A stretch of 64,000 nucleotides of DNA from Micromonospora tarapacensis (GCF_019697375.1 NZ_JAHCDI010000003.1:992001-1056000), one strand, 5' to 3'. Positions 10,068 to 22,674 are shown, numbered from the stretch's first letter. Program-made: numbers and translations. The notes: generated from the letters alone by a model not told the origin.

Positions 10068-10084
10068 CATGAGAAATACTCATG
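10068..10084. promoter_or_regulatory. Short inverted repeat between divergent PBP and cobC genes
   Basis: catgag (10068-10073) and ctcatg (10079-10084) form a perfect 6-bp inverted repeat around aaata, in the only AT-rich patch of the 121-bp divergent gap. The position fits an operator or promoter element; no regulator can be named. Confidence 0.3.
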
Positions 10085-10158
10085 AAGTGACCAGTGGTGA
10101 TGCGGCCCACCCTCCGGGCTGCTGTCCCCCGCGCCTCCTTCCCGGCAGGATCGCGGGC

Positions 10159-11242
10159 ATGCATGGTCAGCTGGCCGGGGCGTCCCGCGCGTCGCCGGCC
10201 GAGCCGGATCTCGCCCATCACGGCGACGCGGAGGTCGGCCAGGGCCTGATCGACCTCGCCGTCAACGTGCGGCGTGCCCCGATGCCGCCCTGGCTGGCCG
10301 GGCCGATCACGGCGTCGCTGGCCGACCTCGCGGCGTACCCGAACCCGCACCGGGCCCGCGTCGCCGTCGCCGCCCGGCACGGCCGGCCGGTGGGCGAGGT
10401 GCTGCTGACCGCCGGCGCCGCCGAGGGTTCGTGCTGCTCGCCCAGGCACTGCGCGGGTGCGCCGGCCGGTGGTGGTGCACCCGCAGTTCACCGAGCCGGA
10501 GGCCGCGCTGCGGGCCGCCGGGCACGCCGTCGAGCGGGTGCTGCTCGACGCGGCGGACGGTTTCCGGCTCCATCCGGACCGGATCCCCGCCGACGCCGAC
10601 CTGGTCATGATCGGTAACCCGACCAACCCCACGTCCGTGCTGCATCCCGCCGTCGACCTCGCCGCACTGGCCCGTCCCGGTCGGGTGCTGGTGGTCGACG
10701 AGGCGTTCGCCGACACCACCGCCGCGCCCGGCGTACCCGGCGAGCCCGAGTCGCTGGCATCCCGCCGGGACCTGCCCGGGCTGCTGGTCGTGCGCAGCCT
10801 CACCAAGACGTGGGGGCTTGCCGGGCTGCGGATCGGCTACCTGCTGGGCGAGGCCGCACTGCTGGACCGGCTGGCCGCCGTCCAGCCGCTCTGGGCGGTC
10901 TCCACGCCGGCCCTGGCCGCCGCGTCCGCCTGTGCCGGCCCCGAGGCGGTCGCGGCCGAGCGCGCCATCGCCGCGCAACTAGCGGCCGACCGCGAACACC
11001 TGGTCGATCGGCTGGCGACCCTGCCGGGAGTGCGCGTCGCCGGCCGCCCCGCCAGCGCCTTCGTGCTGGTGCGGCTCCCCGGTGCCGACCGGATCCGGAG
11101 CGTCCTGCGGGGCCACGGCTGGGCGGTCCGCCGCGGCGACACGTTCCCGGGCCTCGGCCCGGACTGGCTGCGGATCGCGGTGCGCGACCGGGCGACCACC
11201 GACACGTTCATCAAGGTGCTGGCGGAGATCCTGGAGGCATGA
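10159..11242 (+). CDS. cobC: Threonine-phosphate decarboxylase / histidinol-phosphate aminotransferase-like CobC (two frameshifts)
   Basis: A fold-type I PLP enzyme of the CobC (CobD of Salmonella) group, which makes (R)-1-amino-2-propanol phosphate for the nucleotide loop of cobalamin. The gene starts at ATG 10159 (MHGQLAGAS..). Motifs include YPNPH, the PLP-Asp region VDEAFAD and the Schiff-base Lys in SLTKTWGLAGLR. The frame breaks twice: at ggg 10425-10427 and at ggg 10455-10457, each lacking one G. Adding both back gives a continuous ..LLTAGAAEGFVLLAQALRG and VRRPVVVHPQFTEPE... Its stop overlaps the cobT start (ATGA), as expected for a cobalamin operon. Confidence 0.8.
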
Positions 11243-12365
11243 TGCTGGAGACCACCATCGCGGCGATCGGCCCGCTCGACGAGTCGGCGATGACCGCGGC
11301 GCGGCAGTTGCAGGCCCGGCTGACCAAGCCGGCCGGCTCGCTCGGCGCCCTGGAGGAGCTGTCCGTACGTCTCGCCGGCCTGGCCGGCACCTGCCCGCCG
11401 CCGCTGCCCACCCCGGCGGCCGTGGCGATCTTCGCCGGAGACCACGGCGTGCACGCCCAGCGGGTGACCCCCTGGCCGCAGGAGGTGACCGGACAGATGG
11501 TCAGCAACTTCCTGGCCGGCGGCGCGGTGGTCAACGCCTTCGCCCGGCAGGCGGGCGCCTCGGTGACCGTGATCGACGTCGGGGTGGCCGACCCGCTGCC
11601 GGTTCCCGACCCCGCGGGCGTGGCCGACATCGACGATCCAGGCGGTGCCGGCGTCCTCGACGGCGCGGCCGGATCGGGCGTACCCCGACTGGTCAGCGCG
11701 TCGGTCCGGCGCGGTACCCGGGACATGACCGTCACCGCGGCGATGACCCGGGAGGAGGCGCGGGCGGCGGTCGAGGTCGGTATCACCATCGCCGGGGAAC
11801 TGATCGACGCCGGGGCCGGAATGCTGCTCACCGGCGACATGGGGATCGCCAACACCACCCCGGCCGCCGCCCTCGTCGCCGCCTTCGGCGGAGTCGACGC
11901 CGCCGAGGCGACCGGCCGGGGCACCGGCGTCGACGACCCGACCTACCAACACAAGATCGACGTGGTGCGGGCCGCGTTGCACCGTCACCGCCCTGACCCG
12001 GCCGATCCGCTCGGTGTGCTGGCCGCCGTCGGTGGTCTGGAACACGCCGCGTTGGCCGGATTCGTGCTCGGTGGCGCCGCGCGCCGGGTACCGGTGCTGC
12101 TGGACGGGGTGATCGCGGTCTCCGCCGCGCTTGCCGCGGCGGCCTTCGCCCCGGACTCGGTCGCGGCCATGGTCGCCGGTCATCGCTCCGCCGAGCCCGG
12201 CGCCACGGTCGCGCTGCGCCGGCTCGGCCTCACCCCCTGATCGACCTCGGCCTGCGGCTCGGCGAGGGCACCGGCGCGCTGCTGGCCCTGCCCGTGGTCA
12301 CCGGCGCGGTCCGGGTACTGCACGAGGTGGCCACCTTCGACGCCGCCGGGGTGGCCGAGAAGTGA
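11239..12365 (+). CDS. cobT: Nicotinate-nucleotide-dimethylbenzimidazole phosphoribosyltransferase CobT (frameshifted near 3' end)
   Basis: CobT makes alpha-ribazole phosphate, the lower ligand precursor of cobalamin, from dimethylbenzimidazole and NaMN. Family motifs are [37 protein letters not shown] and GRGTGVDD. The frame hits a stop at 12238-12240. The next frame carries the expected C-terminus [16 protein letters not shown] and [15 protein letters not shown] up to 12365. The junction is the C run in ctcaccccctgatc (12233-12237), one C short. Starts at 11239 or 11242 are both ATG; the first overlaps the cobC stop. I treat it as intact apart from this indel. Confidence 0.85.
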
Positions 12366-12435
12366 GCGGGCGAACCATTTCCATCCGGCCGCACGGTCCA
12401 CTGCCGGGCACCGCCGGCAGGCGGAGCGAGGCGGC

Positions 12436-13670
12436 GTGAGCGGCAACCCGTACCCCTCGGGCTCCGGCTGGCCGGCCTCCGCGTCGTCGTGGTCGGTGGC
12501 GGCGCGGTGGCCACGCGGCGGGTACCGGCACTGCTCGACGCAGGTGCGGACGTGCTGCTGGTGGCGCCGGAGCTCACCCCGGCCCTGCGCGCCCACGCCG
12601 ACGCCGGACGGTTGCGGTGGGCACCGCGCCGGTTCGTCGCCGACGACCTGGACAGCGCCTGGCTGGTGCAGGTCGCCATCGACGACCCGACCGCCGCTGA
12701 CGAGGTCAGCGCCGCCGCCGCGGAGCGTCGGATCTTCTGCGTACGCGCCGACGACCGGACCGCGGCAACGGCCTGGACTCCGGCGGTGACCCGGTACGGC
12801 CCGGTCACCGTGGCGGTGCACGGTGGCGGTGACCCACGCCGCGCGGTGACCGTCCGCGACGCCGTCCGCACCCTTCTGCACGCCCGGACGGGCCCCCTGT
12901 TGACGGACTCCCCGGAGCGGGCGCCGCTGGCCACCCGCAACGGTGGAACCGGTCAGGTGTTTCTGGTCGGTGCCGGCCCCGGCGACCCGGAGTTGATCAC
13001 CCTGAAGGGGTGGCGGCTGCTCAGCGAGGCCGACGTGGTGGTCGCCGACCGGCTGGTGCCCGGCCTGCTCCTGGACGAGTTGCGTGCCGGGGTGGAACTG
13101 GTCGACGCCTCCAAGATCCCGTACGGTCCGTCCCGCGGTCAGGAGGAGATCAACCGGATCCTGGTGGACCGGGCCCTGGCCGGCGCCTTCGTGGTCCGCC
13201 TCAAGGGCGGTGACCCGTACGTCTTCGGTCGGGGCGGCGAGGAACTGCTCGCCTGCGCGGCGGCCGGTGTACCGGTCACCGTGGTGCCGGGTGTGACCAG
13301 CTCGATCGCCGCCCCGGCCGCGGCCGGCATTCCGGTCACCCACCGATCGGTGGCGCACGAGTTCACCGTGGTGTCCGGGCACGTCGCGCCGGAGTCGCCG
13401 GACTCCCTGGTCCGCTGGGATGCGTTGGCCGGTCTGCGCGGCACGCTGGTGATCCTGATGGGCCTGAAGAACCTACCCTCGATCACCAGCACGCTGCTGG
13501 CGCACGGGCGGGCGGCCGGAACCCCGGCCGCGGTGGTCCAGGAGGCCACCACCGGCGGTCAGCGGATCGTTCGCTCGACACTCGGCGAGGTGGCTGACGC
13601 GGTGATCGCCGCAGGGCTACGCCCGCCAGCGGTGGTCGTGGTCGGTGACGTGGTCGAGGCACTGGTCTGA
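12436..13670 (+). CDS. cysG: Siroheme synthase / uroporphyrinogen-III C-methyltransferase CysG (frameshifted near 5' end)
   Basis: A fusion of an N-terminal precorrin-2 dehydrogenase/ferrochelatase-like domain (VVVVGGGAVATRRVPALL) and a C-terminal SAM-dependent uroporphyrinogen-III methyltransferase. The methyltransferase has VFLVGAGPGDPELITLKG, VVVADRLV, RLKGGDPYVFGRGGEE and PVTHRSVAHEFTVVSGH. It supplies precorrin-2 for siroheme and cobalamin. The natural start is probably GTG 12436 (VSGNPYP..). The cccc run at 12453-12456 is one C short of joining this to the main frame (..PLGLRLAGLR). Without the correction the enzyme would have to begin within the Rossmann fold at 12489 and lose its first strand. 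Confidence 0.85.
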
Positions 13671-13683
13671 GCTGCGGGCACGC

Positions 13684-13720
13684 CGCTGGCCGGCACCCCG
13701 GGTACGGGTGCCGGCCAGCG
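13684..13720. terminator. Strong convergent terminator hairpin
   Basis: A perfect 15-bp stem (13684-13698 with 13706-13720) encloses a 7-base loop. A pyrimidine-rich stretch (gttcttgcttccccc) follows on the plus strand. It lies between the stops of cysG and the convergent secreted-protein gene and could serve both. Confidence 0.7.
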
Positions 13721-13757
13721 GTTCTTGCTTCCCCCGGTGGAGGAATGTCGTCGGTGG

Positions 13758-14345
13758 TCAGCTGGTCCAGTGTGCGGCGACCAGGTCGGCGGCCTGCTGT
13801 TCCCACTGGGCGTAGTGGTCCGGGTAGGCCGACACCTGCACCGTCTGCGCGGCCTCGGTCAGCGGCATGTCCTGCCAGCCGTCGACCTGCTTCAGGCCCT
13901 TCAGGAACGCCAGGGTCGCGTACTCGGGGTCGGTGATCTGCTCCACCGTGCCCCACCCGCTCGACGGACGCTGCTGGAACAGGCCCTGCGAGTCGTGGTC
14001 GTTACGGTCACCCAGATGACCCAGGTTCTCCAACTTCGACTCCTGCAACGCGGTACCGATGGCCACCACGGCCGCCCGCTCGTCCATCCCGGCCTTCTTC
14101 GTCGCCGCGACGATCGCCTTCGCGTTCGCCGTCTGCTCGTCGTTCAACTCGATCCGCGACTGGCCGCCCGGAACGCCGTGCGGCAACAGCTTACCCACGT
14201 CGGGCTTGTCCGCCTGCACCACCGCGACCGGCGCGGCCCGAACCGCCGTGACATCGGCGTGGCCGGCCACCGGACCGGCGAACACGCCACCGGCGAACGC
14301 CACACCCGCCACACCCAGCACACTCCTACGAATGATCGTGTTCAT
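13758..14345 (-). CDS. Secreted lysozyme-like / lytic transglycosylase-like protein
   Basis: A 195-residue exported protein. Residues 1 to about 30 form a Sec signal peptide (MNTIIRRS, a hydrophobic Ala/Val/Gly core, then an AxA-type site at AGHA). The mature part has an Ala/Asp-rich linker and a C-terminal lysozyme-like domain with GTALQESKLENL, DHDSQGLFQQRPSSGWG and ITDPEYATLAFLKGL. The Glu of LQES is the likely catalytic acid. Homologues in this group are often misnamed heavy-metal transporters. The start was set at the ATG preceding the signal peptide; a 63-residue upstream extension is not signal-like and was dropped. It probably acts on cell-wall glycan. Confidence 0.8.
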   Translation of the reverse strand: MNTIIRRSVLGVAGVAFAGGVFAGPVAGHADVTAVRAAPVAVVQADKPDVGKLLPHGVPGGQSRIELNDEQTANAKAIVAATKKAGMDERAAVVAIGTALQESKLENLGHLGDRNDHDSQGLFQQRPSSGWGTVEQITDPEYATLAFLKGLKQVDGWQDMPLTEAAQTVQVSAYPDHYAQWEQQAADLVAAHWTS

Positions 14346-14729
14346 CACCAAGCTCCATTCGGGGGTCGACGCACACGCACCCCAAGGGGGAGAAGGCACG
14401 CGCACGCAAGCACCGACAGGCGCCCAAACAAAAGGGGGACGATCACCCGGGGCGCGGGGCACAGAACCGCCGCTGCACGCCGCCGGGACCATCTGCAACG
14501 ACCACCGGCCCGCCAACATTCCGGACCGCATCCACCCACCGCAGCGGGCGGTCTTCCTCGGCCGTTCACCCGTCTACAACGACGCCGGCCCGCCACCCAT
14601 TCCACCCCGAGCCGATCCACCGCACCCGACGTCCCACGATCTTGGTGCGAAAGCGGACATCGGGCGTGATCGGCCCCGGGAGTGCCTCGACCTCGTCGGG
14701 ACGCGGGCCGCCCGGACGGTGATGCCGGA
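14346..14729. other. Long leader/intergenic region without a gene
   Basis: This is upstream of the secreted-protein gene and beyond the 3' end of the otsB fusion. It probably holds the promoter and a long 5' leader of the secreted protein. I looked for a cyclic-di-AMP (ydaO-type) riboswitch, common before actinobacterial cell-wall hydrolases, and could not match its conserved blocks. Short G- and C-rich runs (caccccaaggggg, caaaagggggac) could fold but I cannot assign them. Confidence 0.5.
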
Positions 14730-14760
14730 AGCGGCCGGAGACGCGGGATCTCCGGCCGCT
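14730..14760. terminator. Terminator-like hairpin after otsB fusion
   Basis: agcggccggaga (14730-14741) pairs perfectly with tctccggccgct (14749-14760) across a 7-base loop, 17 bp beyond the stop of the minus-strand trehalose operon. No U tract follows on the minus strand. Confidence 0.6.
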
Positions 14761-14776
14761 CGGGTCTGACGGTCGG

Positions 14777-17383
14777 CTACTGCTTGAGCATGTTGTCCAG
14801 CAGCAGTGCGCACCGGATCACACCGAGGTGGCTGTACGCCTGCGGGTGGTTGCCCAGGCCGCGCTCGGCGAGCGGGTCGTACTGCTCGGGCAGCAGCCCG
14901 GTCGGTCCCGCCGTGTCGATCATCTGGAGGAAGAGTTCCTCGGCGTCGGTACGCCGCCCGGTACGCAGGTACGCCTCGATCAGCCACGCCGTGCAGATGT
15001 GGAAGCCGCCCTCGCGGCCGGGCAGGCCGTCGTCCCAGTGGTAGCGGTAGACGACCGGGCCGCTGCGCAGATCCGCCTCGATCTTCAACACGGTGGAGAG
15101 GAAGCGGGGATCGTCGCCGGGCAGCAGGCCGGAGAGCCCGATCCACAGCGACGAGGCATCCATGTCCTCGTCGCCGTACGCGACGCTGTACGCCTCGGCG
15201 TGCTCGTGCCAGCCGTACTCCAGCACGTTGGCGCCGATCCGGTCGCGCAGCTCCACCCATTCCGGGCGGTCCTCGCCGCCGTGCTGGCGCATCACGTGCA
15301 GCGCACGGTCGACGGTCATCCAGCACATCACCTTCGAGAAGATGTGGTGCCGGGGCGGCAGGCGGGCTTCCCAGATGCCGTGATCCGGCTCGTGCCAGCG
15401 GCGCCGGACCGCCTCGACCATGTTCTCCAACACCCGCCACTCCTCGGCACGCACCGAACCGCGTGCGTCGGCGGTGGCGGCGATCAGGTCGGCGATCGGG
15501 CCGAAGACGTCCAGCTGGAGCTGGTGGTTGGCGAGGTTGCCGACGCGCACCGGGCGGGAGCCGGCGTAGCCGGGCAGCGTGTCGATGACCGCCTCGGCAC
15601 CCAGCTCGAAGCCGTCCACGGTGTAGAGCGGGTGCAGCCGCTCGGGGTGCCCGCCGGTGCGCTCCACACAGCCGTCGACCCAGCGCAGGAACGCCTCGGC
15701 CTCGGTGACCGAGCCCAGGTCGACCAGGGCCCGGGCGGTCATCGCGGCGTCCCGCAGCCAGCAGTAGCGGTAGTCCCAGTTCCGGACTCCGCCCAACTCC
15801 TCCGGTAGCGACGTGGTCGCCGCCGCCAGGATCGAACCGCTCGCCTCGTGGCAGAGGCCGCGCAGCGTCAGCGCGCTGCGGGCGACCAGGTCCCGGGCGG
15901 TCGCCGGCAGCCGCAGCGAGGCCACCCAGTCCTTCCAGGGTCGTTCGGCCGCCGCCTGCCGCTCGTGGATGGGCAGCCGGTGGTGTTCCAGGCTGTGCGT
16001 GCCGAAACGAAGCTCCAGCACCACCTGCCCGCCGAGCGCGGCGAGGTCCACCACCGCCTTCGCGGTCTCGTATCCGCCGTCGTTGCCGACCTCCCACTGC
16101 ACACCGGGGGAGTAGAGCGCGACCGGCTCGTTGGAACCGAGCACCAGCAGGCCGTCGCCGAGCGGCTGGAGCTGCACCGCGACCTGGGCGAACTCGGGCC
16201 GGGGCGCGAACTCCAGCCGGGCCCTACCGGTGCCGGTCAGCACCCTGATCAGCGTCGAGTCGCCGGAGACGATCGCCGGACCGTCGGGGGTGGCCCGGGG
16301 GTCGGGCTTGCCGAGCCAGTCGGTGACGGTCAGGCCGGACCAGCGGGTCTCCACGGTCATCGTGCCCGACCGGTAGCGCTGGCCCAGCGGGATCCCGTCG
16401 CGCTCCGGAGCGACGCTGAAGTGCCCGGCCGGGCTGCCGCCGACCAGGTCCGCGAAGATCGCCGCCGAGTCGGGCTTGGGGTTGCACAGCCAGCTCACCT
16501 TGGCATCGGGGCTGAGCAGCGCGACCGTGCGGCCGTTGGCCAGCATCGAGTGCCGTTCGATCGGCACCGCCCGTTCGCCGAACAGCCAGTGCCGGCGGGT
16601 CTCCAGCAGCAGGCCGAGCGCGCGGGCGGCCTCGATCGGCTCGGCCACCCGGTACCCGGCCTTGGTCTCACCCGGGCCGATCTTGATGCCGACGTCGGGG
16701 CCGTGCAGGTTGCCGAAGGCGTTCTCGTCGGTGATGTCGTCGCCGATGAAGAGCACCGCACTGGCGGAGAGCTGGGTGCGCAGCTGGTCGATCGCGGTGC
16801 CCTTGTGGGTGGCCACCACGGAGATCTCGATGACCTCCTTGCCCTGGGTGACGGTGACGTCCGGCCAGGTCGCGGGGCCGCTACGGACCGCCTCGATGGC
16901 CGCGGCGGCGACCTCGGGGTCCACCCCGCGGGTGTGCACGGCGACGCTGGCCGGCTTGCGTTCGAGACGTATCCCGGGATGGACCGTGGCGATCTCGCGC
17001 AACGCGTCGCGCAGCCGGTTGCGCACGGCGATCAGCTCGGGGGAGAGCCGCTCGACGAAGCCGATGTCGAACTCGGAGCCGTGGCTGCCGACCAGGTGGA
17101 CCTCGCTGGGCAGCCGGGAGAGCGCCGCCAGGTCACGCAGCGCGCGGCCGGAGACGACCGCCACGGTGGTTTGCGGCAGCGCCGCGAGGGCGCGCACCGC
17201 GGCCACCGACTCGCGCAGCGGTACGGCCCTGCTCGGATCCTCGACGATCGGGGCGAGAGTGCCGTCGTAGTCACAGGCGACGAGGAGCTGGGGCACCCGG
17301 GCGATCCGCCCGAGGGCGGCGCGAAGCTCCGGATCCATACTGCCCGCGACGGGCGTGATGATCTCGTTTGGTGCGGCGTTCAC
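14777..17383 (-). CDS. otsB: Trehalose-phosphatase fused to GH15 glucoamylase/trehalase-like domain
   Basis: An 868-residue two-domain protein. Residues about 20-260 are a HAD-type trehalose-6-phosphate phosphatase: the nucleophile motif [26 protein letters not shown] and [12 protein letters not shown]. From about 270 onwards is a GH15 domain of the glucoamylase/trehalase type: [31 protein letters not shown], and the late LLPEQYDP with the general-base Glu region. The GTG start overlaps the otsA stop (GTGA), so the two are translationally coupled. The fusion could both make trehalose and hydrolyse trehalose or another alpha-glucoside; the second activity is inferred from fold only. Confidence 0.88.
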   Translation of the reverse strand: MNAAPNEIITPVAGSMDPELRAALGRIARVPQLLVACDYDGTLAPIVEDPSRAVPLRESVAAVRALAALPQTTVAVVSGRALRDLAALSRLPSEVHLVGSHGSEFDIGFVERLSPELIAVRNRLRDALREIATVHPGIRLERKPASVAVHTRGVDPEVAAAAIEAVRSGPATWPDVTVTQGKEVIEISVVATHKGTAIDQLRTQLSASAVLFIGDDITDENAFGNLHGPDVGIKIGPGETKAGYRVAEPIEAARALGLLLETRRHWLFGERAVPIERHSMLANGRTVALLSPDAKVSWLCNPKPDSAAIFADLVGGSPAGHFSVAPERDGIPLGQRYRSGTMTVETRWSGLTVTDWLGKPDPRATPDGPAIVSGDSTLIRVLTGTGRARLEFAPRPEFAQVAVQLQPLGDGLLVLGSNEPVALYSPGVQWEVGNDGGYETAKAVVDLAALGGQVVLELRFGTHSLEHHRLPIHERQAAAERPWKDWVASLRLPATARDLVARSALTLRGLCHEASGSILAAATTSLPEELGGVRNWDYRYCWLRDAAMTARALVDLGSVTEAEAFLRWVDGCVERTGGHPERLHPLYTVDGFELGAEAVIDTLPGYAGSRPVRVGNLANHQLQLDVFGPIADLIAATADARGSVRAEEWRVLENMVEAVRRRWHEPDHGIWEARLPPRHHIFSKVMCWMTVDRALHVMRQHGGEDRPEWVELRDRIGANVLEYGWHEHAEAYSVAYGDEDMDASSLWIGLSGLLPGDDPRFLSTVLKIEADLRSGPVVYRYHWDDGLPGREGGFHICTAWLIEAYLRTGRRTDAEELFLQMIDTAGPTGLLPEQYDPLAERGLGNHPQAYSHLGVIRCALLLDNMLKQ

Positions 17384-18780
17384 GCCGCCTCCATGTCGGG
17401 CACACCGAGTTCGGTGAGGAAGGACTTCGCCCAGTGCCCCACGTCGTGGGTGCGCAGATGGCGTTGCATGGTACGCATTCGGCGACGAGCCTCCGGCTTC
17501 TCCACATGCACGGCCCGTAGCAGAGCGTCCTTGACCGCGTCGGGATCGTGCGGGTTGCACAGGAACGCCTGACGCAACTCGGTGGCCGCGCCGGCGAACT
17601 CACTGAGTACGAGTGCGCCCCCGTGGTCCGCCCTCGATGCGACGTACTCCTTGGCCACCAGGTTCATTCCGTCTCGCAGCGGGGTGACCATCATCACATC
17701 GGCGGCGGCGTACATCGCAGCCAGTTCGGTCCGACTGTACGACTGATGCAGATAATGCACCGCCGGGACGCCGACCCGGCCGAATTCGCCATTAATCCGA
17801 CCAACCTCGCGCTCGACCTTGACGCGAAGTGCCTGGTAGTGCTCCACCCGCTCGCGGCTCGGCGTGGCGACCTGCACCATAACCGCGTCCGGCACTGTCA
17901 GCTTTCCGTCAGCCAGCAGCTCGCGGAACGCCTTGAGGCGCAACTCGATGCCCTTGGTGTAGTCGAGCCGGTCGACGCCGAGGATGATCGTGCGTGGGTT
18001 GCCCAACTCCTCGCGGATCTCCTTGGCCCGGGCCTGGATCGCCGCGTCGGCGGCCAGCCGCTCCATCTCCTTGGTGTCGATCGAGATGGGGAACGCGCCG
18101 GCTTTGACCTGGCGGCCGTCCACCTGGATCATCTGCCCCTCGTAGCGCAGGCCGAGCAGGTGCCGGGCCAGCCGGACGAAGTTCTGCGCGGCCAGCCGCT
18201 GCTGGAACCCGACCAGGTCCGCGCCGAGCAGGCCGCGCAGGATCTCGGCCCGGAACGGCATCTGCATGAACAGCTCGATCGGCGGGAACGGGATGTGCAG
18301 GAAGAAGCCGATCCGCAGGTCGGGGCGCAGCTCCCGGAGCATCGCCGGCACCAGTTGGAGCTGGTAGTCCTGCACCCACACCGTGGCGCCCTCGGCCGCG
18401 ACCTCCGCCGCCGCCTCCGCGAAGCGCGCGTTCACCAGGCGGTACGCCTCGCGCCAGCGCCGCTTGTAGGCGGGGGTCTCGACGGCGTCGTGGTAGAGCG
18501 GCCAGATCGTGGCGTTGGACTGGCCCTCGTAGTAGCGCTCCAGTTCCTCGGCGCTCAGCGGCACCGGGTGCAGCCGGATGCCCTCCAGGTCGAACGGATC
18601 GGGGGCCGGGCCGGTCCCGCCGGCCCAACCCACCCAGGTGCCGTGGTGCTCGGCGAGGACGGGATGCAGCGCGGTGACCAGCCCGCCCGGGCTGCGTCGC
18701 CACTGGCGTCCCTCGGGTGTGCTCACCTCGTCGACCGGCAGTCGGTTCGCCACTACGACAAAGGAGCTACGGACGGTCAC
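17380..18780 (-). CDS. otsA: Alpha,alpha-trehalose-phosphate synthase OtsA
   Basis: A 466-residue GT20 enzyme that makes trehalose-6-phosphate from NDP-glucose and glucose-6-phosphate. Motifs include [10 protein letters not shown] at the N-terminus, the loop [51 protein letters not shown] and the donor-site [18 protein letters not shown]. The GTG at 18780 places the family N-terminus correctly; the longer in-frame extension is not conserved in character. It is the first gene of a two-gene trehalose operon with the otsB fusion, probably for osmotic or desiccation protection. Confidence 0.93.
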   Translation of the reverse strand: MTVRSSFVVVANRLPVDEVSTPEGRQWRRSPGGLVTALHPVLAEHHGTWVGWAGGTGPAPDPFDLEGIRLHPVPLSAEELERYYEGQSNATIWPLYHDAVETPAYKRRWREAYRLVNARFAEAAAEVAAEGATVWVQDYQLQLVPAMLRELRPDLRIGFFLHIPFPPIELFMQMPFRAEILRGLLGADLVGFQQRLAAQNFVRLARHLLGLRYEGQMIQVDGRQVKAGAFPISIDTKEMERLAADAAIQARAKEIREELGNPRTIILGVDRLDYTKGIELRLKAFRELLADGKLTVPDAVMVQVATPSRERVEHYQALRVKVEREVGRINGEFGRVGVPAVHYLHQSYSRTELAAMYAAADVMMVTPLRDGMNLVAKEYVASRADHGGALVLSEFAGAATELRQAFLCNPHDPDAVKDALLRAVHVEKPEARRRMRTMQRHLRTHDVGHWAKSFLTELGVPDMEAA

Positions 18781-19125
18781 GATCGGCCACCTCCGGGTGC
18801 TGACTGGTCCACCGCGATGAGCGTACTGAGCGTAGCTGCGGCGTCTGTTGCCCTGTGCCGGACTCACCTACCCGTCCCGAACTCGCCGAACCGCAGACGT
18901 GATCATGGTGACAGGTCAGCCGTCCGCGCCGGCGCCCGGGGCCGGTGTGGTCTGCCGGCGTGCGGTCGGGCGGGGCGATGTGGGCGCGGGCCGCCGTACC
19001 TGTCAGGATTGACGACGGCGTGCGTGCGGCCGGCTTCCTGTCGGCGGTGGGCGGCGGGCGGTGGACCCGACCCGCGCCGGACACCACGCGAATCAGCGAT
19101 CGAAACCGACGGAGGAGCCCGCACC
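18781..19125. other. Divergent intergenic region between otsA and ettA
   Basis: 345 bp with promoters expected in both directions. I see a good ribosome site (ggaggag, 19111-19117) for the plus-strand gene and no convincing small gene or RNA. Confidence 0.5.
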
Positions 19126-20802
<1,677 letters not shown>

Positions 20803-20817
20803 CCGGGGGCGATCCCC

Positions 20818-21264
20818 TTGGCTGACCGGTTTGTCTATCATTGCACCCTGCGGTGGTCCGACCTGGACGCGTACGGCCACGTCAACAACGCCCGCTTCCT
20901 CACTCTCTACGAGGAGGCCCGGGTGGCGCTGATGTTCGTCGGTGCCCGGGCACACGGGGTCGACTCGTTCGCCGACGGTGTGGTGATCCGCCGGCACGAG
21001 GTCGACTACCTGCGTCCGGTCGGCTACGCCCTGGATCGGGGCAGCGCCGAGGCGGCGCCCACCGTGCGGATCGAGCTGTGGGTGGAGCGGTTGCGGGCCG
21101 CGTCCTTCACCGTCGGCTACGAGATGCACGACGGCGACCTGCTGATCAGTCGGGCCCGCTCGGTGCTGGTTCCGTTCGACCTGCTCCGGCAGGTGCCCCG
21201 GCGGCTCAGCGAAGCGGAGCGCACCTTCCTGCTCGGGTACGCCCCGGACGGCGGTGCGGCGTGA
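20818..21264 (+). CDS. Acyl-CoA thioesterase, 4HBT hotdog family
   Basis: A 148-residue hotdog-fold protein starting at TTG 20818, 15 bp after ettA. The family motif WSDLDAYGHVNNARFLTLYEEAR carries the catalytic Asp of the 4-hydroxybenzoyl-CoA thioesterase group (DAYGHVNN). It probably cleaves an acyl-CoA or similar thioester in the cytosol; the substrate is unknown. A thioesterase also sits near ettA in mycobacteria (Rv2475c by recall), which supports an ettA-linked operon. Confidence 0.88.
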   Translation: MADRFVYHCTLRWSDLDAYGHVNNARFLTLYEEARVALMFVGARAHGVDSFADGVVIRRHEVDYLRPVGYALDRGSAEAAPTVRIELWVERLRAASFTVGYEMHDGDLLISRARSVLVPFDLLRQVPRRLSEAERTFLLGYAPDGGAA

Positions 21265-21958
21265 GCGAACGAGGCGAGGCCGCCGTCGAGCACGGCATCG
21301 AGGGTGTCGCCGACGCGGGGGCCTTCCTGGCCCGGCTGGTCCGGCTGGAACGCACCGCCCTGGTCCGGCTCCGTCCGGCGGTCGCGCCCGCCCGTACGGC
21401 CCTCTGGGCCCGGCTGCCGTGGGGGTGCTGGCGGTGCGGACGGTGGCCGGTGTGGGTGCCGGTGACGTCACGGTGGCCGCCGGGCAGTTGCTCGCCGAGT
21501 TGGCGGCCGGCCGCGCCGCGCTGCCGGCCCGCCGCGACGCGCAGTGGCGGTGGGCGTTGCCACCGGCCGACAGCCGACGGGTCGAGACGTTGCCGGGCGG
21601 CGAACTGCGTCGGCTGGCCGAGGCGGCGGCGGGCACCCTGCGGGAGGCCGCCGGGCAGGGGATCGGCGGCCGGGCGGTCGGGCAGCGGGTGCTGCGGGAC
21701 GCCCTGCTGGACCACGTCGCGGTGGTGGTCACCCCCGACCACGAGCCTGACCGTCCGGTGGAGGTGGCCCAGCGGATGGTGCAGGGCGTGGTTCAGATGG
21801 GATTCCTCGGCCCCTCGGAAGATCCGCCGGGCCGGGCCGGAGTGCAGGTACGGACGGCAGGCCGATGGGTCGGCCTGGTGGGACCGTATGGAGCAGTCTG
21901 GTCGCAGAAGGCCACCGATCTTGCCCTACGGCCGGCCACGGCTCATCCGTTCGGATGA
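21261..21958 (+). CDS. Conserved-looking hypothetical protein (frameshifted in this sequence)
   Basis: The GTG start at 21261 overlaps the thioesterase stop (GTGA). The frame runs ..LARLVRLERTALVRLRP.. to the g-run in ccgtgggggtgctgg (21418-21424), then continues in another frame as ..VLAVRTVAGVGAGDVTVAAGQLLAEL.. to the stop at 21958. One G is missing at the junction. The restored product is about 233 residues, Ala/Arg/Leu-rich and mostly helical, with no signal peptide or motif I recognise. Strong codon bias in both pieces supports a real gene. Confidence 0.6.
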
Positions 21959-22089
21959 CCTCCGATCGTTCTTCTGGTTTGGGGCTGCCGTTGGGGGGGT
22001 GCTTCGTTCCGGCTGTCCGGGTACCGTCCATCCTCGGATCCAACCTACGGTAGGCGGCTGGATCCGCTGGGGAGTGAGGTGCGCGAGCG

Positions 22090-22674
22090 ATGCCGTGGTG
22101 GTCATGGCGCCCCGGTCCCGCCAGTGGCGGTGACCCGGAAACTCGAAGCAGGATCACGGTGGAGGGTGCCGTCCGGGTCGGACCGCCGGGTCCCCGCCAG
22201 CCGGGCGACGACTGCCCGGGCGGGGAACATCCGTTGATAGCCGACATGCCGGCCACCGTCGAGCAGGTCACCCTGCGTCGCATCTGCGACGCACTCGACC
22301 TGCTCGACGTGCGCTACCTCGCCGACGGGGACGGCAACCTGCTGGCGATGTGGGAACGGCACGCCGTGCTGGTCACCCTGGAGGGCCCCGAGGACGAGAT
22401 CCTCGTGCTGCGGGCCCGGCCGCACGCCACCGTGCCACCGGACTGGGCGGACCGGGCCTACCGGGTGGTCAACGAGTGGAACCACACCCGGCGCTTCTGC
22501 AAGGCGTACGTAGGCGACGCCACCGAACGCGGCCAGTTGCCGATCTACGCCGAGTTGCAGGTGCCGCTGGCCGCGGGCGCCCACGACGCGCTCCTGGTCG
22601 AGCTGCTCGACTGTGGCGCGGCCGTGGCCACCAGTTTCGTCGACTGGCTGCACGACGAGGGCGCCCTGCTGTGA
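22090..22674 (+). CDS. YbjN domain-containing protein
   Basis: A 194-residue protein. The C-terminal about 140 residues (VEQVTLRRICDALDLLDVRY.. WNHTRRFCKAYV.. AAVATSFVDWLHDEG) match the YbjN type III-secretion-chaperone-like fold common in actinobacteria, where it may act as a chaperone or regulator. The N-terminal 50 residues are Pro/Gly-rich and less ordered. I used the ATG at 22090 (MPWWSWRPG); an internal ATG at 22246 just before the domain is an alternative. Function is not established. Confidence 0.75.
   Translation: MPWWSWRPGPASGGDPETRSRITVEGAVRVGPPGPRQPGDDCPGGEHPLIADMPATVEQVTLRRICDALDLLDVRYLADGDGNLLAMWERHAVLVTLEGPEDEILVLRARPHATVPPDWADRAYRVVNEWNHTRRFCKAYVGDATERGQLPIYAELQVPLAAGAHDALLVELLDCGAAVATSFVDWLHDEGALL

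Noticed and set aside
14346..14729. Cyclic-di-AMP (ydaO) riboswitch before the secreted lysozyme-like gene
   Set aside because: The location is suggestive, but the conserved blocks could not be found.
17548..19125. Long in-frame extension upstream of ettA
   Set aside because: It is antisense to otsA; the GTG at 19126 with its GGAGGAG site gives the correct EttA N-terminus.
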